From: Runella sp. CRIBMP | Lineage (GTDB): Bacteria > Bacteroidota > Bacteroidia > Cytophagales > Spirosomataceae | NCBI RefSeq assembly: GCF_009905605.1 | Contig: NZ_JAAAKZ010000002.1 | Coordinates: 248,001-312,000 of the forward strand | Direction: 5' to 3' | DNA: 64,000 nucleotides | Part shown: positions 23,856-33,732 of the stretch, piece after piece | How the letters are laid out: the number at the start of each line of letters is the position of its first letter | Position numbering within the stretch: position 1 is the first letter of the stretch | Made by a program: the position numbers and the translations under genes | The notes under the pieces: model-generated | What the model was told of the DNA's origin: nothing | Database searches by the model: none | What the model saw: only the letters and a program-made list of their open reading frames with translations

Positions 23856-25208
23856 TTACTTCCGCGTGGCGGGCATCTTATCCCCATTAAGGTCTAATAT
23901 TAGTTTGTCAAATTCTCCTTTATCATTCCTGAAAAAATCAATTGTGGCGTTTACTTCACGACAAAACAGCTTTGTTACCGTTTCAGGGTACACAGGCACG
24001 ATGGACTCACCCGTCAATTTAGCAAAGAGTTGATTGTTGTCCAGCGTTATTTCCAACTCAAGTTTAGGGTCTATTTTATACTTTCCTACGAAGGATTGCA
24101 TTGCCAGTTTTGGCAGTGTTAAGGACTTTTTGGAAGGAATGATTGTCACGGACGGGTTGAAAAAATACATCCCCAAATCATCAACCGATTGAGTAGAATT
24201 GTTCAGAATCACAATAGCTTTATTGCTTTTCTGACTAAATCCCGCAAACGTCCGATAGCCCCCCGTCCCGCCGTTGTGCCAGTAGATCTCATCATTGGCG
24301 GCCGCAGAAATATGCCACCCCAAGGCCATTTTTAGGGTTGAATCCACCACGTACAGCGGTTGTTGGCTTTGTTTTATAGCACTGGCCAATGCCCCCGCCG
24401 ACAAGTCAAGCTCCGCCCTCAGGTAACGCATGAGGTCTTCGGCATTGGAACGAATTGCACCCGCGCCTGCCATGATATCAAAATCCCAATGCGACACGGG
24501 TTTGTTGTCAACATGCCCCGTCGTTAGCCAAGATGAGGAATTTAAGGTACTAGTTTCGTTCATTTTCAGGGGGTTACAAATCACATTTTGGAGTAATTGT
24601 TCATAACTTTTCCCCGAAATCCGCGTCAGAACATGGCCCAACAGCCCCACCCCGACGTTGGAATAATTATAATTCCCCATTCCATTTTCGAGTTGAGCCG
24701 TTTTCAGAAAAGCGTATAATTCTTTTACGCCATATTCGACGTAAGGATTTTCGGGATCTTTAGCCACAATATTCGTCGGCATTCTTGGGAGACCTGAAGT
24801 ATGCGTCGCCAAATCGGCAAAAGTGATTTTACGGCCATTGAACGACGGGATTTTGACCGAATCGGGCAGGTATTTCTCGACGAAATCATCCAAGCGAATA
24901 GCCTTTTTTTGAACTAAATCTGCCAAAAGCAGCGACGTGAATGTTTTGCTGATGGAGCCAATTTCAAAGACGGATTGGGGAAGAATCACCTGTTTTTTAT
25001 CCGCGTTCGCGTAGCCATACGTAAAATAAGTTTCTTTTCCATTTTCAAAAAAAGCAACCACCGTTCCCACCGAATAACGGTTATCAATGCGACTTTTTAC
25101 ATGGGTTTTGATTGTTTCTTGAACGAAATGTATCGATGTTTGGGCAGATGTATTAAAAATACAAAACACTGACAAACAGACAATTAATTCAAAAATATAC
25201 CTTTTCAT
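23856..25208 (-). CDS. Class C beta-lactamase-type serine hydrolase, exported
   Basis: The 450-residue protein has a signal peptide (about 1-22, ending N-T-S-A-Q) and a class C fold. The nucleophile motif is S-I-S-K (Ser85, Lys88), the Y-x-N motif is Y-S-N (182-184) and the H-x-G motif is H-N-G-G (311-314). A C-terminal beta-rich domain (about 350-450) of DUF3471 type follows. Members include penicillin-recognising esterases, peptidases and AmpC-like lactamases; this size with an extra domain favours an esterase or D-aminopeptidase over an antibiotic-resistance enzyme. It is followed upstream by the DoxX-like gene on the same strand. Confidence 0.85.
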   Translation of the reverse strand: MKRYIFELIVCLSVFCIFNTSAQTSIHFVQETIKTHVKSRIDNRYSVGTVVAFFENGKETYFTYGYANADKKQVILPQSVFEIGSISKTFTSLLLADLVQKKAIRLDDFVEKYLPDSVKIPSFNGRKITFADLATHTSGLPRMPTNIVAKDPENPYVEYGVKELYAFLKTAQLENGMGNYNYSNVGVGLLGHVLTRISGKSYEQLLQNVICNPLKMNETSTLNSSSWLTTGHVDNKPVSHWDFDIMAGAGAIRSNAEDLMRYLRAELDLSAGALASAIKQSQQPLYVVDSTLKMALGWHISAAANDEIYWHNGGTGGYRTFAGFSQKSNKAIVILNNSTQSVDDLGMYFFNPSVTIIPSKKSLTLPKLAMQSFVGKYKIDPKLELEITLDNNQLFAKLTGESIVPVYPETVTKLFCREVNATIDFFRNDKGEFDKLILDLNGDKMPATRK

Positions 25209-25237
25209 GGGCCGAAATCAAATAAAATAATCAAACA

Positions 25238-26521
25238 TTAACGGTTATCTTCCGACAACCAATGAAATTGCCTTTCGGCCAGTTGAAAGTTTCGGCGACG
25301 GCGTTTGAGCACTACTTTTAGGGAGTCTTTATTGATTTTTCCTTTCAAGAGAAGTTGATTCGTATCGGGCATGGAATATTGAAGGGTAAACAGAGAAAGG
25401 CTGTCGCCCGAACGCTTTTTAAACGAGATATTCTGCTTCAACGAGTCCGTTACGTACGCAAAATAAGCCCGGTTGTAGCGCTGCCGAAAAAGGGTATCGG
25501 TGGTCAAGATGCTGCCCCCGTTGTAGTCCTCAAAAACAATGTCTTTCCAACGAAGACTGTCCTCGTTCATACGTCCGCCTGCTTCGAAAGAAACCACCTC
25601 AAACATCCCCGTGGTGATGGGCTTATTTGTGGGAGATACCACATTAACCTGGTGGAGGCTTTGGTACATGCTATAAAAAGGCACCACCGCAAATATTACG
25701 ACGAAGGCGGTTTTAAGCACAATTCGACCGATTCGCATCCATTTTTCGGGCAAAGTAAACGATAGTGTAGGCGGCGCAGGTTTGTTTAAAACAAAGAAAT
25801 TAAGCAAACGCTTAGCATCTGCCAACAGCAGAATGTTGCTGAAAACGAACATGTGGATAGAAAACAATTTGACTGGAATATCGTAGCAAAGATTCAGAAC
25901 GGCCACGTTTAAAAATACACCTACGGCCAAAAAAGCGCCTAAAACGGCAGTGCGACGATACAACAAAAGTATCCCCACCAGCACCTCTGCCGCACCCGAA
26001 AAAAATTGATAAGGGGTAGAATATCCAATAAAAAGCCACGAAAACCGCATGGGCAGAAAGTCACCAAGTGGCGTGGCCAACTGACTCAGCGAAGGGAACG
26101 ACATCTGAAAACCAAATACCTTGATGAGACCATAAGTAAAGGCAATCATGGCAATGTAGTACCGCAAAATCACCATCAGCCAATGATAGGCCTTGTCGTA
26201 GTTTTTTCGACGGTCAAAAACCGACCAAATCACTGTTCCGAGGATGGAGGCCAACGCAAAAAAACACAATTGGGCGTAGCCGTAGGAAGTATCTCCGCTG
26301 CCGCCCATTGGCACTAGTACATCTTTGACGTGAAAAATCGTGTGATTGCCCCACTCAACAAGCAATTTCTCCACCTCATTGTAAAGTTCAGTAAAGGTAG
26401 AAATGACGGGCAAGTTGCCCATCCATTGGAGAAAGGATAGATAAAATCCCAAATAAATAGCCGTAAAACGAAATATAACCTTGCGCCACAGGGGCCATTG
26501 AACGGCGGTTTCATCTTGCAT
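25238..26521 (-). CDS. DoxX-like multi-span membrane protein
   Basis: The ATG at 26521 gives 427 residues starting M-Q-D-E-T-A-V-Q-W-P; the upstream TTG would add an odd leader. There are about seven or eight membrane segments between residues 15 and 300, including a DoxX-type stretch F-F-S-G-A-A-E-V-L-V-G-I-L-L-L near 185. A soluble, basic C-terminal domain follows (about 315-427, ending in Arg-rich text). DoxX-family proteins are linked to redox or quinone chemistry, but this long form has no known role. It lies 29 bases upstream of the serine hydrolase. Confidence 0.65.
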   Translation of the reverse strand: MQDETAVQWPLWRKVIFRFTAIYLGFYLSFLQWMGNLPVISTFTELYNEVEKLLVEWGNHTIFHVKDVLVPMGGSGDTSYGYAQLCFFALASILGTVIWSVFDRRKNYDKAYHWLMVILRYYIAMIAFTYGLIKVFGFQMSFPSLSQLATPLGDFLPMRFSWLFIGYSTPYQFFSGAAEVLVGILLLYRRTAVLGAFLAVGVFLNVAVLNLCYDIPVKLFSIHMFVFSNILLLADAKRLLNFFVLNKPAPPTLSFTLPEKWMRIGRIVLKTAFVVIFAVVPFYSMYQSLHQVNVVSPTNKPITTGMFEVVSFEAGGRMNEDSLRWKDIVFEDYNGGSILTTDTLFRQRYNRAYFAYVTDSLKQNISFKKRSGDSLSLFTLQYSMPDTNQLLLKGKINKDSLKVVLKRRRRNFQLAERQFHWLSEDNR

Positions 26522-26635
26522 GGGTAGGTCGGTTTTGGGTAAGAAAGTAGGTTGGTAATTTACGACCTGTTGCCAAGAATACCAATGAAGGCCTAAAATC
26601 AATCTTTTGAAAAGGTACCAAATATTCGTAAACCC

Positions 26636-29035
26636 TTATTCCACCATAAATTGTTGGTTGATTTTAGCATCATTGACCGTCAGTTCAATCGCGTATGCCC
26701 CTTTGGAAAGACGGCCCGTGGGTAGGTATTTGATTTGCGTGCCCAAATTCTGGTAGTAATCGTCAATGATTGTTGCCAGCGTTTGGCCTTTTTTATCCTT
26801 CAGCAATAACTTCACCTGCCCGGGTTGGTTAAGACGAAAAATGATACGCTTGATATTGGGTTGGTCGGTTGGCTCCGCTCCAAATTCCGTGGCGAGTGAT
26901 TTTCCTTCCTGCGAAATTTGACTTTGGGTAAATATCGACTGCAAACAAGCTTCAATCTTGGCCGAAAACACCGCGCCCGAATCAATCTGAAATCCAGGCA
27001 GCAGCACGATACTGTTGCCCGCCGTAAAAGCGACATTCTGAGTAGTGGGTAGCTGTCCTTCTGAAAAAATCGCATTTTGGGCCTTGTGAACAGCTGGAAC
27101 GAGCGTCACTCTTCCTGTTTTTATGGTATCCTCCAAACAGGCGAGTTTGATGCCTTTGCAACCGCAATTCCCGTCAAATTTATCGTACACCGTCAACGGG
27201 TCGCCGTCGTCGCAGGTGGTGCCGCTTTGTTGGCACTGTTGCGCGTTGAAGGTTATTTTACTAAAACCCGCACAAGTGGCATGACCCCAGTTTTCGGTGG
27301 CCGTAATCAGCACAAAACGAGCCGTGAGGCTATTGAAATCAGGCCCCGTAAAACCCGCGTATTGAGCCGCGCCAGGCGCATTGGGCCACGTATACTGCCC
27401 CCCCAATTGCGTCCAAACCACCCCGTCGGTCGAGTAGTCGATGTACACCGTCTTAAAGCCTTTGGTCGTTTCGTTCAACACGTTGTAGTTCCAAACGCGC
27501 GTTCCTTTTAGGGTATATAAATTTCCCAAATCATACTTAATCCAGTGATTTTGACCGCTTCTGGCGGGGTTTGGATTGGTCGCTTTTACGCACGAAAGCC
27601 AACCCGTTTCTCCCGAATTCGTGATATTTTGGGTCGGAGCGCAGTAATCATATTTTTGGTATTGCGCCGATGCGTCATCGCAATCAGGGCCCGTGCAAGG
27701 CGTGCCCACACATTCGCAATTTTGGTAGGTATCGTTCTTCGTAAAAGCGTTACCATCGTTGCAGGGGGTATTGTTGGGAACACACGAAATCTCGCATTTG
27801 TAGTCGTGTAAATAAAAATCAGATACCCGTTTCCACGTTTTAAACTCGTGAAAGGGTGTTTTCCAGTACAGGTTAAAATGGTCGCGCCAACCATTTTCTT
27901 TGTGCCTTATCTCGTAATAATAAAATTGGCCTTTTTGCAAGTAAATGGGTGAGGTATTTTGAAAAGTATAGGTAGAGTGAGCCGTTTCGTTGATTCCAAA
28001 AATCACCATGGCTTGGTGGTACTGCTTGTACTGAATAGAGTCATTTTTACTCAGAAAAAACATCGTTTGGTCGTCGCCCGTGAGGTTAAATTCATACATT
28101 CCCGAAACAGGAACCGTCAAATAGCCCTGCACCAACGAGCCGTAATTGTCTTTGGCATAAGACGCAAAATCGGGGCCTGAAATCCCCTTTAATTTCTCTT
28201 TTCGGTCGGGTAACAACGGGAATTTTGGGGCATTCACCAAATCGGGTTCTACATAACTGCCCGTGATATTGTCAAAATAATAGGCTTCTACCACGCCACG
28301 CTCACCCACGCAGGGGTTCGTCGTCGGGGCGATTCCCACGCAGTTACAAAACCCGTCGTGTTGGTCGTTGGTGGTTTGGGCATTGCCGTCATTACAAGCG
28401 GTTCCGCGTACGGGGCACGATTGCTCGCAAGCGTATTGTTTGATGTTATTAAAGTCAATGATTCGCCAAGTGGTGTCGGAGTTGGCGGTTTTACGCCAAT
28501 AAAGCGTTGTATGGTCTCTGCAACAGCCTTCGAAGCTGTAAATTTCAAAGTAATAATTTTGTCCCGCCACCAGTTCGATGGTCTTGGAAGTTTGGCCAGG
28601 TCTTTTGTTGTGTTCAGTTACGTCCGTGTAAGAGGTAACTTCCGCTCGCTTGCGTTTATTGGCAAGCGACTCGTCGGTGCTCAGATAAAAAAGGGCGTGG
28701 TCATCGCCCGTTAGGTTAAAAGTGTACGTAGCGGTTTGATTCACGTAAATATAACCCCGGGTCATGGCGGCGAAGTACTCGGTATAATTGACGGGCATTT
28801 TCAATGAACTCAACATCTGAGTCCCGTCGGGATGGCTGGGGAAATTTTCGAGTGCGGCCAAATCGGCGCTGTCGGGCAATGAGTTATTAAAACCTGACCA
28901 GTAAGACCATTTGACCTGCCCTGGAGTCCCAACGCAAGTTTGCGCGTTAGTATTCAGGAAAAAACCCACCCAAACCAACACTCCCCAAAAGCAGGAACGA
29001 ACTAAAAATGAAATCTTTATCATCGGAATTGTCAT
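26636..29035 (-). CDS. Secreted PA14-discoidin protein with a type IX sorting-like end
   Basis: Starts are possible at 29071, 29035 and 29023; 29035 keeps a short n-region before the signal peptide (ending N-T-N-A-Q). The roughly 800 residues hold two PA14-like carbohydrate-binding domains with F-N-L-T-G-D-D motifs (about 35-215 and 245-420) and a discoidin/F5-8C-like domain (about 465-600). Three short C-N-D-G/C-D-D-G cysteine-rich linkers are interspersed, then a 3-coathanger stretch (V-A-F-T-A-G-N-S-I-V-L-L-P-G-F). The end G-A-Y-A-I-E-L-T-V followed by a charged tail resembles a type IX C-terminal domain. It lies immediately downstream of the DUF1501 gene. Confidence 0.75.
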   Translation of the reverse strand: MTIPMIKISFLVRSCFWGVLVWVGFFLNTNAQTCVGTPGQVKWSYWSGFNNSLPDSADLAALENFPSHPDGTQMLSSLKMPVNYTEYFAAMTRGYIYVNQTATYTFNLTGDDHALFYLSTDESLANKRKRAEVTSYTDVTEHNKRPGQTSKTIELVAGQNYYFEIYSFEGCCRDHTTLYWRKTANSDTTWRIIDFNNIKQYACEQSCPVRGTACNDGNAQTTNDQHDGFCNCVGIAPTTNPCVGERGVVEAYYFDNITGSYVEPDLVNAPKFPLLPDRKEKLKGISGPDFASYAKDNYGSLVQGYLTVPVSGMYEFNLTGDDQTMFFLSKNDSIQYKQYHQAMVIFGINETAHSTYTFQNTSPIYLQKGQFYYYEIRHKENGWRDHFNLYWKTPFHEFKTWKRVSDFYLHDYKCEISCVPNNTPCNDGNAFTKNDTYQNCECVGTPCTGPDCDDASAQYQKYDYCAPTQNITNSGETGWLSCVKATNPNPARSGQNHWIKYDLGNLYTLKGTRVWNYNVLNETTKGFKTVYIDYSTDGVVWTQLGGQYTWPNAPGAAQYAGFTGPDFNSLTARFVLITATENWGHATCAGFSKITFNAQQCQQSGTTCDDGDPLTVYDKFDGNCGCKGIKLACLEDTIKTGRVTLVPAVHKAQNAIFSEGQLPTTQNVAFTAGNSIVLLPGFQIDSGAVFSAKIEACLQSIFTQSQISQEGKSLATEFGAEPTDQPNIKRIIFRLNQPGQVKLLLKDKKGQTLATIIDDYYQNLGTQIKYLPTGRLSKGAYAIELTVNDAKINQQFMVE

Positions 29036-29074
29036 GTCAACGGATACCATCCTTATTTCTTTTAAATCCATTCA

Positions 29075-30577
29075 TTAATACGTCAAACAGTTTTGTGGAA
29101 GATTGTCGGACGAAATTGTGGTTCCGTTAAAATTCATAAATCCAATGGGATATTGGCCCGGCGAATAGCTGTAAAAATTGCCGATATTAGGCAACACATA
29201 GCACAAGTCACTCGGGCTAACACCGTACCAGAGTGCCAACTCCGCGTAGAACTCATCTGTTGATACAGCAGGTATATAGTTACCTCTAAACGAAACATTT
29301 AACGGGTAATTAATATCCATTTTCGGGTACGCACCCATAATTTTTCCGCCGTTTACGGCCCCACCCATCACAATTTGATTGGCTCCCCAAGCGTGATCGG
29401 AGCCTTTACCGTTGGAGGTGATGGTTCGGGCAAAATCAGAAATGGTAAACGAAGTAACCCGGTCGGCCACGCCCAATTCTACCGTCGCGTCATAAAAGGC
29501 TTTGAGCGCCTGACTTACTACGGGCAGCTTGTCATCCAACCCCGACAACAGGTCGTCGTGCATATCCCAGCCTCCGTAGTTGACAAAAAAGATTTGCCGT
29601 TTTGCGCCCAACTCATTCCGGACACTGATGATTTTGGCGATAGCCAATAGGTCGGTTGCCAGTCGGCTCGTCGGAAAAGCAGTGGTAATAGTTGGTACTT
29701 TTTTGAGGGCTTCTTTAAACAACGCAAAGGCCGCCGTCGCCGTTTTGGTGCTCGACGAATAGGTTTGCTGCATCAGGTTGGCGTAGGTTTGGGACACCAG
29801 ACTGTCCATGGTCGAGTTGCGCAAATCGGTCAGGTAACCAGAGTTCCCCCACCACGACGGCAGGGCTTCAAAACCGACACGGTTGGGTTCAACATTATTG
29901 CTGATGGCGTATTCAGAAATATCCTTTCCCCGTTGAAAAGCATTTTTTCCTGCCAATGAAATATTCATCGACACCTCATGATTGGCATTGGCGGCGTTGA
30001 GCAAATCGGCCATGCGGCCACCGAAACCAAGGGCATCGCGGCTCTGCGGCACCGACGTCTGCCACTGCATGATTTGGTCGGAGTGAGAATACAGCCCCAA
30101 GGGCAGCTTTTTGAGGCCGCTTTCAAATTCAGATTTAGTCAAAATCGGTTCGACCAATGTACCGATATTTGACATAAAAGCCAATTTTCCGCTGTTGAAC
30201 AAATCGCGCACACCCGTCATTTGGGGATGGACACCATACGCACCATAATTACACGCAATACCCCGAAAACCAACGCATTGGGGGTTGGTGAGCGCAATGG
30301 GATTCAATACCGACAAGTCGGTTCGGATGGCTTTGTATTCGTTAAATCCGTTATCACCACCAGCGTTTACTCCCATGGGAATCAACATATTATACGAGTC
30401 TACGCCGCCCGAAAGCAAAATACAGACCAGCGCTTTATAGTCCGTAGGATAAGCCGCTCCATTGGGCTGTTTGCCCACCAGCCCGTTGAAGGAGGTCAGG
30501 TTGGTCAGCGTACTGAGCAGGGTGGTTGAACCCATACCCACGCAACCAGCTTGTTTCAGAAAATTCCGTCTATTCAT
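29075..30577 (-). CDS. DUF1501-family exported protein
   Basis: The 500-residue protein begins with a twin-arginine-like leader (M-N-R-R-N-F-L-K), meaning it is probably exported folded. It carries the DUF1501 pattern: L-V-C-I-L-L-S-G-G-V-D-S-Y-N-M-L-I-P near residues 49-65, Y-G-V-H-P-Q-M-T near 115-122, V-N-Y-G-G-W-D-M-H-D near 336-345 and S-D-F-A-R-T with G-S-D-H-A-W-G-A-N near 390-405. The fold resembles alkaline-phosphatase/sulfatase-like proteins with His and Asp at likely metal positions. It is the standard partner of DUF1800 proteins, 52 bases upstream. The substrate is unknown. Confidence 0.87.
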   Translation of the reverse strand: MNRRNFLKQAGCVGMGSTTLLSTLTNLTSFNGLVGKQPNGAAYPTDYKALVCILLSGGVDSYNMLIPMGVNAGGDNGFNEYKAIRTDLSVLNPIALTNPQCVGFRGIACNYGAYGVHPQMTGVRDLFNSGKLAFMSNIGTLVEPILTKSEFESGLKKLPLGLYSHSDQIMQWQTSVPQSRDALGFGGRMADLLNAANANHEVSMNISLAGKNAFQRGKDISEYAISNNVEPNRVGFEALPSWWGNSGYLTDLRNSTMDSLVSQTYANLMQQTYSSSTKTATAAFALFKEALKKVPTITTAFPTSRLATDLLAIAKIISVRNELGAKRQIFFVNYGGWDMHDDLLSGLDDKLPVVSQALKAFYDATVELGVADRVTSFTISDFARTITSNGKGSDHAWGANQIVMGGAVNGGKIMGAYPKMDINYPLNVSFRGNYIPAVSTDEFYAELALWYGVSPSDLCYVLPNIGNFYSYSPGQYPIGFMNFNGTTISSDNLPQNCLTY

Positions 30578-30629
30578 AAGTTAAGTATAAAACCCTTAAA
30601 TGAATTATTGTTTGATAACCCTCATATTA

Positions 30630-32501
30630 TCAGCGGTTAATGAGATAATCTGGCGAAGATAAAATCAATACCAGCATCAATCTGACGCGACGATAGGCTT
30701 GGTCCGCGTTGGGCACTCCGTTGGAGTTTTCGGAATAGGGCATTTTAACGACCATAGAACGAATCAAATCCAAGGTCTTGGCCGACAGTTTTCCGCCCGT
30801 AAAAAGCAGGTTATATTTGTCGAGCAATTGAACAATTTTATCGTTGCGCGTAAAGGCATAATCAGCCACCAAATTAAATTTTGAATCTTGATCGGTTTTA
30901 TATGCTTCACCGTCAAAAAGTCCCCAATATTCAACGGGATCGTCATCAATTAGCCACTTACCGAGCGCATTTACGTAGGCAGTGATGGTTTGGGAATTCA
31001 CCAACTGAAACTCTGGTGCAAACTTTCCCTGCGTTTTCAGTTCGCCATCGGGTTGAAAATCGGGTTGAAAAAAGTTAAACACCGAAGGTGAATTCAGAGG
31101 TTTTTGTTCCAATCGAGAGAACAAATCCACCATCACATTTCGATATACGCCTCCCTGCGTTGTCAGGGGCAGGCCACGCATCAGATTCAGGTATCTCAGA
31201 AAAGGCTCGCGAAGTGCTCCGACGGTACTTACAGTTTGGTCGATACCACAATCTCGCGCCTCCGCATCCAATAAAACCGCCCTAACTACCGCTTTTAAGT
31301 CGCCACGCACTCCGCTTCCGTTGTTGTTGAACACCGTCGCCACCCGCTGAATGTAACTGGGCGAAGGATTTGACATGACCAACCGCTGAATGAGCCGTCG
31401 GGCAATGAACGGACCTACGTTGGGGTGATTTGCCAACACATCCAAGGCATCCTTGATGTCTTGCTCTCCCTGCAAAACGGGCCGGGCAGGAATCGTTACT
31501 CCCAGAAACGTCTTCGGGCCAGGTTCGTGTCCGTTCACGATGCGCGGTTTAGTCTTCCACGGATTTTTTTTGGCGTCGCTCGAATCAATCGGGAAAAACT
31601 TCATCGGCAAAGTATAACTCCAATTGTTCTTTTCATTATCGCCCAGATAACGGCTATCGCCCCACGACAGTCCCGTAAATACCTTGGCCAAGCCCGCAAT
31701 GTCGTTGTTGTTGTAAGTTGGGATGAGGTTATTGTTGGCATCCCGCATTTCTGTTCCGTCCACATTTAGTTTATAAAGTCCAATCGAAAAAAGCTGCATC
31801 AGCTCGCGGGCGTAGTTTTCGTCGGGGTAAACTTTATTGGTCGAGTCCGTCGCGTGGTTGTTCATAAAGGTCAAATAAACGCCCATCGCCGGATGGTAAG
31901 TGATTTTCTCCAGCAGATTACGATAGGTTCCTAAGCCATTTTCCAACAATAAATCATAGTAACTAGACAGCGCATAGGGGTTATCGTCAAACGCCGACAC
32001 CCTCGACACCACAAACAGCTCACTCAACGCCCACGCCACGCGCCACCTGACCGCATCGGGGGCGGTCATGGCCCCCTGAAACCACGAAACATCAAAATGT
32101 GTATTGCCCACAAACACGTTGGCAAGGGTGTAGGTATTGGCGGGATACTTAAACTTTAACGAGTCTACCATCATCTGGTGAATCTGCGCTAGGTACGTTT
32201 GGGTACGAAAAGAATTGGACAGAGCAAGCTGATTATCCAGCCATTTCTCAACGCCAAGATTGGCGACATCCTGTATGTGAGCAAAATTATGCCCCAGCGT
32301 AGCCTGCGACAGAAACCGCGAAGCCGCCGCAGAGTTGGGCAAAAAGCCCGTACCAGTTAAGGTCTGAATCGCGGCGCTGCTTTGCGAAGAAGCCGTCACC
32401 GAAACATTTGGGGTATTTCCTTGACCAAAAGTAATGATTGATTGAGCACGTAAATGAACCAGAAAACAACAGTAGCAGAAAAAGAGTAGACAATATTTCA
32501 T
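30630..32501 (-). CDS. DUF1800-family exported protein
   Basis: The ATG at 32501 gives 623 residues with a clean signal peptide (M-K-Y-C-L-L-F-F-C to L-R-A-Q); an ATG at 32546 would add 15 residues. The body has DUF1800 signatures: A-S-R-F-L-S-Q-A-T-L-G near 45-55, W-L-D-N-Q-L near 70, P-D-E-N-Y-A-R-E-L-M-Q-L-F-S-I-G-L near 225-241, F-T-G-L-S-W and a later P-S-V-F-N-F-F-Q-P-D. Function is unknown across the family, but the DUF1800-DUF1501 pair is strongly conserved. A third gene with PA14 and discoidin domains completes the operon. Confidence 0.86.
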   Translation of the reverse strand: MKYCLLFFCYCCFLVHLRAQSIITFGQGNTPNVSVTASSQSSAAIQTLTGTGFLPNSAAASRFLSQATLGHNFAHIQDVANLGVEKWLDNQLALSNSFRTQTYLAQIHQMMVDSLKFKYPANTYTLANVFVGNTHFDVSWFQGAMTAPDAVRWRVAWALSELFVVSRVSAFDDNPYALSSYYDLLLENGLGTYRNLLEKITYHPAMGVYLTFMNNHATDSTNKVYPDENYARELMQLFSIGLYKLNVDGTEMRDANNNLIPTYNNNDIAGLAKVFTGLSWGDSRYLGDNEKNNWSYTLPMKFFPIDSSDAKKNPWKTKPRIVNGHEPGPKTFLGVTIPARPVLQGEQDIKDALDVLANHPNVGPFIARRLIQRLVMSNPSPSYIQRVATVFNNNGSGVRGDLKAVVRAVLLDAEARDCGIDQTVSTVGALREPFLRYLNLMRGLPLTTQGGVYRNVMVDLFSRLEQKPLNSPSVFNFFQPDFQPDGELKTQGKFAPEFQLVNSQTITAYVNALGKWLIDDDPVEYWGLFDGEAYKTDQDSKFNLVADYAFTRNDKIVQLLDKYNLLFTGGKLSAKTLDLIRSMVVKMPYSENSNGVPNADQAYRRVRLMLVLILSSPDYLINR

Positions 32502-32588
32502 AGACAGTGAGTTTCGCACAACGTTAAAAAAGCCATTAATGAGCATAAAAGCACCACACCACGCGTAAATTTAGCTTCACTTATTTTT

Positions 32589-32617
32589 CAAAACAATTTA
32601 AATGCCAGAATATCCAA
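32589..32617 (-). promoter_or_regulatory. Candidate promoter of the DUF1800-DUF1501-PA14 operon
   Basis: On the minus strand TTTG (at 32614-32617) and TTGTTTTG (at 32589-32596) are 17 bases apart, near the Bacteroidota -33/-7 arrangement with one mismatch to TAnnTTTG. It lies about 90 bases before the chosen start. Confidence 0.35.
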
Positions 32618-32786
32618 ATTGGGGAAACTTTATCATGGGGGGCTTCATCTAAATCAAAGAGTTCAAAACGGTTTACTTAGAGAAACGCCCTTACTTAAGC
32701 TTCATTTTCAACGATTCGTACGTTTTTTTTCGAATTCGCCTTAGTTATAACCCAACTTTGAAGCAGTAATCAAGAAAACACAACGC

Positions 32787-33713
32787 ATGAAAACTATTTA
32801 TCTTCCACTCCTCTCGCTCACTTTTTTCATTCCTTTCTGTTCACAGGCCCAATACGGCACCATCCTGCCCGACGGCTTTATCATCCCTAAATCAGCCACG
32901 CCCCCTGGATGTACCGTAAGTGATAAGGGCAAAATTTATTACAACAGCACCACCAATAACCTCCTGTTTTGTGATGGATCTACCTGGAAACCAGCCTCCT
33001 CGCAATGGAGCACCCCTTTCTCTCAACCTGACGACATTTATTTTAACGGGGGCAACGTAGGCATAAACACCTCCACACCTCAATTTTCGCTAGACGTAAA
33101 CGGTACGGGAAGATTTACGGGAGACATCTACACCGAAAAATTGGGAATCGGTACCACTACGCCCTCTTCAGCCATTGAAGTACTAGACGGCGACATTGCC
33201 ATTACGAGTACTGCCGATGCCAAAACCTGGAAATTTGATTACGCTGACGAAAGCAACAGCCTAGCCCTTCGTGAAAACGGCACTGCACGCATGGTGTTTG
33301 CCAACGGCGGCAACATAACCATCGGCTCGGGAGCGCCCACCGCCAAATTGACCGTGGAAGGCAACGGCAGTTTCAGCGGCGATTTGACCGTAAACAGCGG
33401 AAAAGGAATCGTAAGAAGTACCACAAGTACCCAACTCAAATACCATACGGCCTCGGTTGCGCCGGGCGCCTCCTTTTCGGTCACTAGTGGAGGTTGCGCT
33501 ACTGCCAATGCTTCCCTTACCGCCGCTGGCTTCACGGCTGCCCCAACTGTGACAGTTGGAAATCTTACGGGCGGTACGGGAGATTTTGGGAAGTTGGTCA
33601 TCAATGTACAATCCACAACCACCACCCAGGCCGTGGTCCGTTTTTGTAACCCTACGGCCAGCACAATCACATTAACCAATGTGACTTTCAACGTTTTGTG
33701 CATTGGTCAATAA
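32787..33713 (+). CDS. Exported fibre-like structural protein, paralogue 1
   Basis: The 308-residue protein has a signal peptide (about 1-22, ending C-S-Q-A-Q) and is rich in Thr, Ser, Gly, Asn and beta-forming residues. It contains repeated bacterial fibre text: G-N-V-G-I-N-T-S-T-P near 90, L-D-V-N-G-T-G-R-F-T-G-D near 104, L-G-I-G-T-T-T-P near 120 and T-I-G-S-G-A-P. Such V-G-I-G-T-x-x-P and L-D-V-N-G stretches occur in tail-fibre-like surface proteins of Bacteroidota. The end F-C-N-P-T-A-S-T-I-T-L followed by G-Q is shared with the next gene. A surface or fibre role is inferred. Confidence 0.72.
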   Translation: MKTIYLPLLSLTFFIPFCSQAQYGTILPDGFIIPKSATPPGCTVSDKGKIYYNSTTNNLLFCDGSTWKPASSQWSTPFSQPDDIYFNGGNVGINTSTPQFSLDVNGTGRFTGDIYTEKLGIGTTTPSSAIEVLDGDIAITSTADAKTWKFDYADESNSLALRENGTARMVFANGGNITIGSGAPTAKLTVEGNGSFSGDLTVNSGKGIVRSTTSTQLKYHTASVAPGASFSVTSGGCATANASLTAAGFTAAPTVTVGNLTGGTGDFGKLVINVQSTTTTQAVVRFCNPTASTITLTNVTFNVLCIGQ

Positions 33714-33732
33714 TATAAAACTAAATCGAGCC

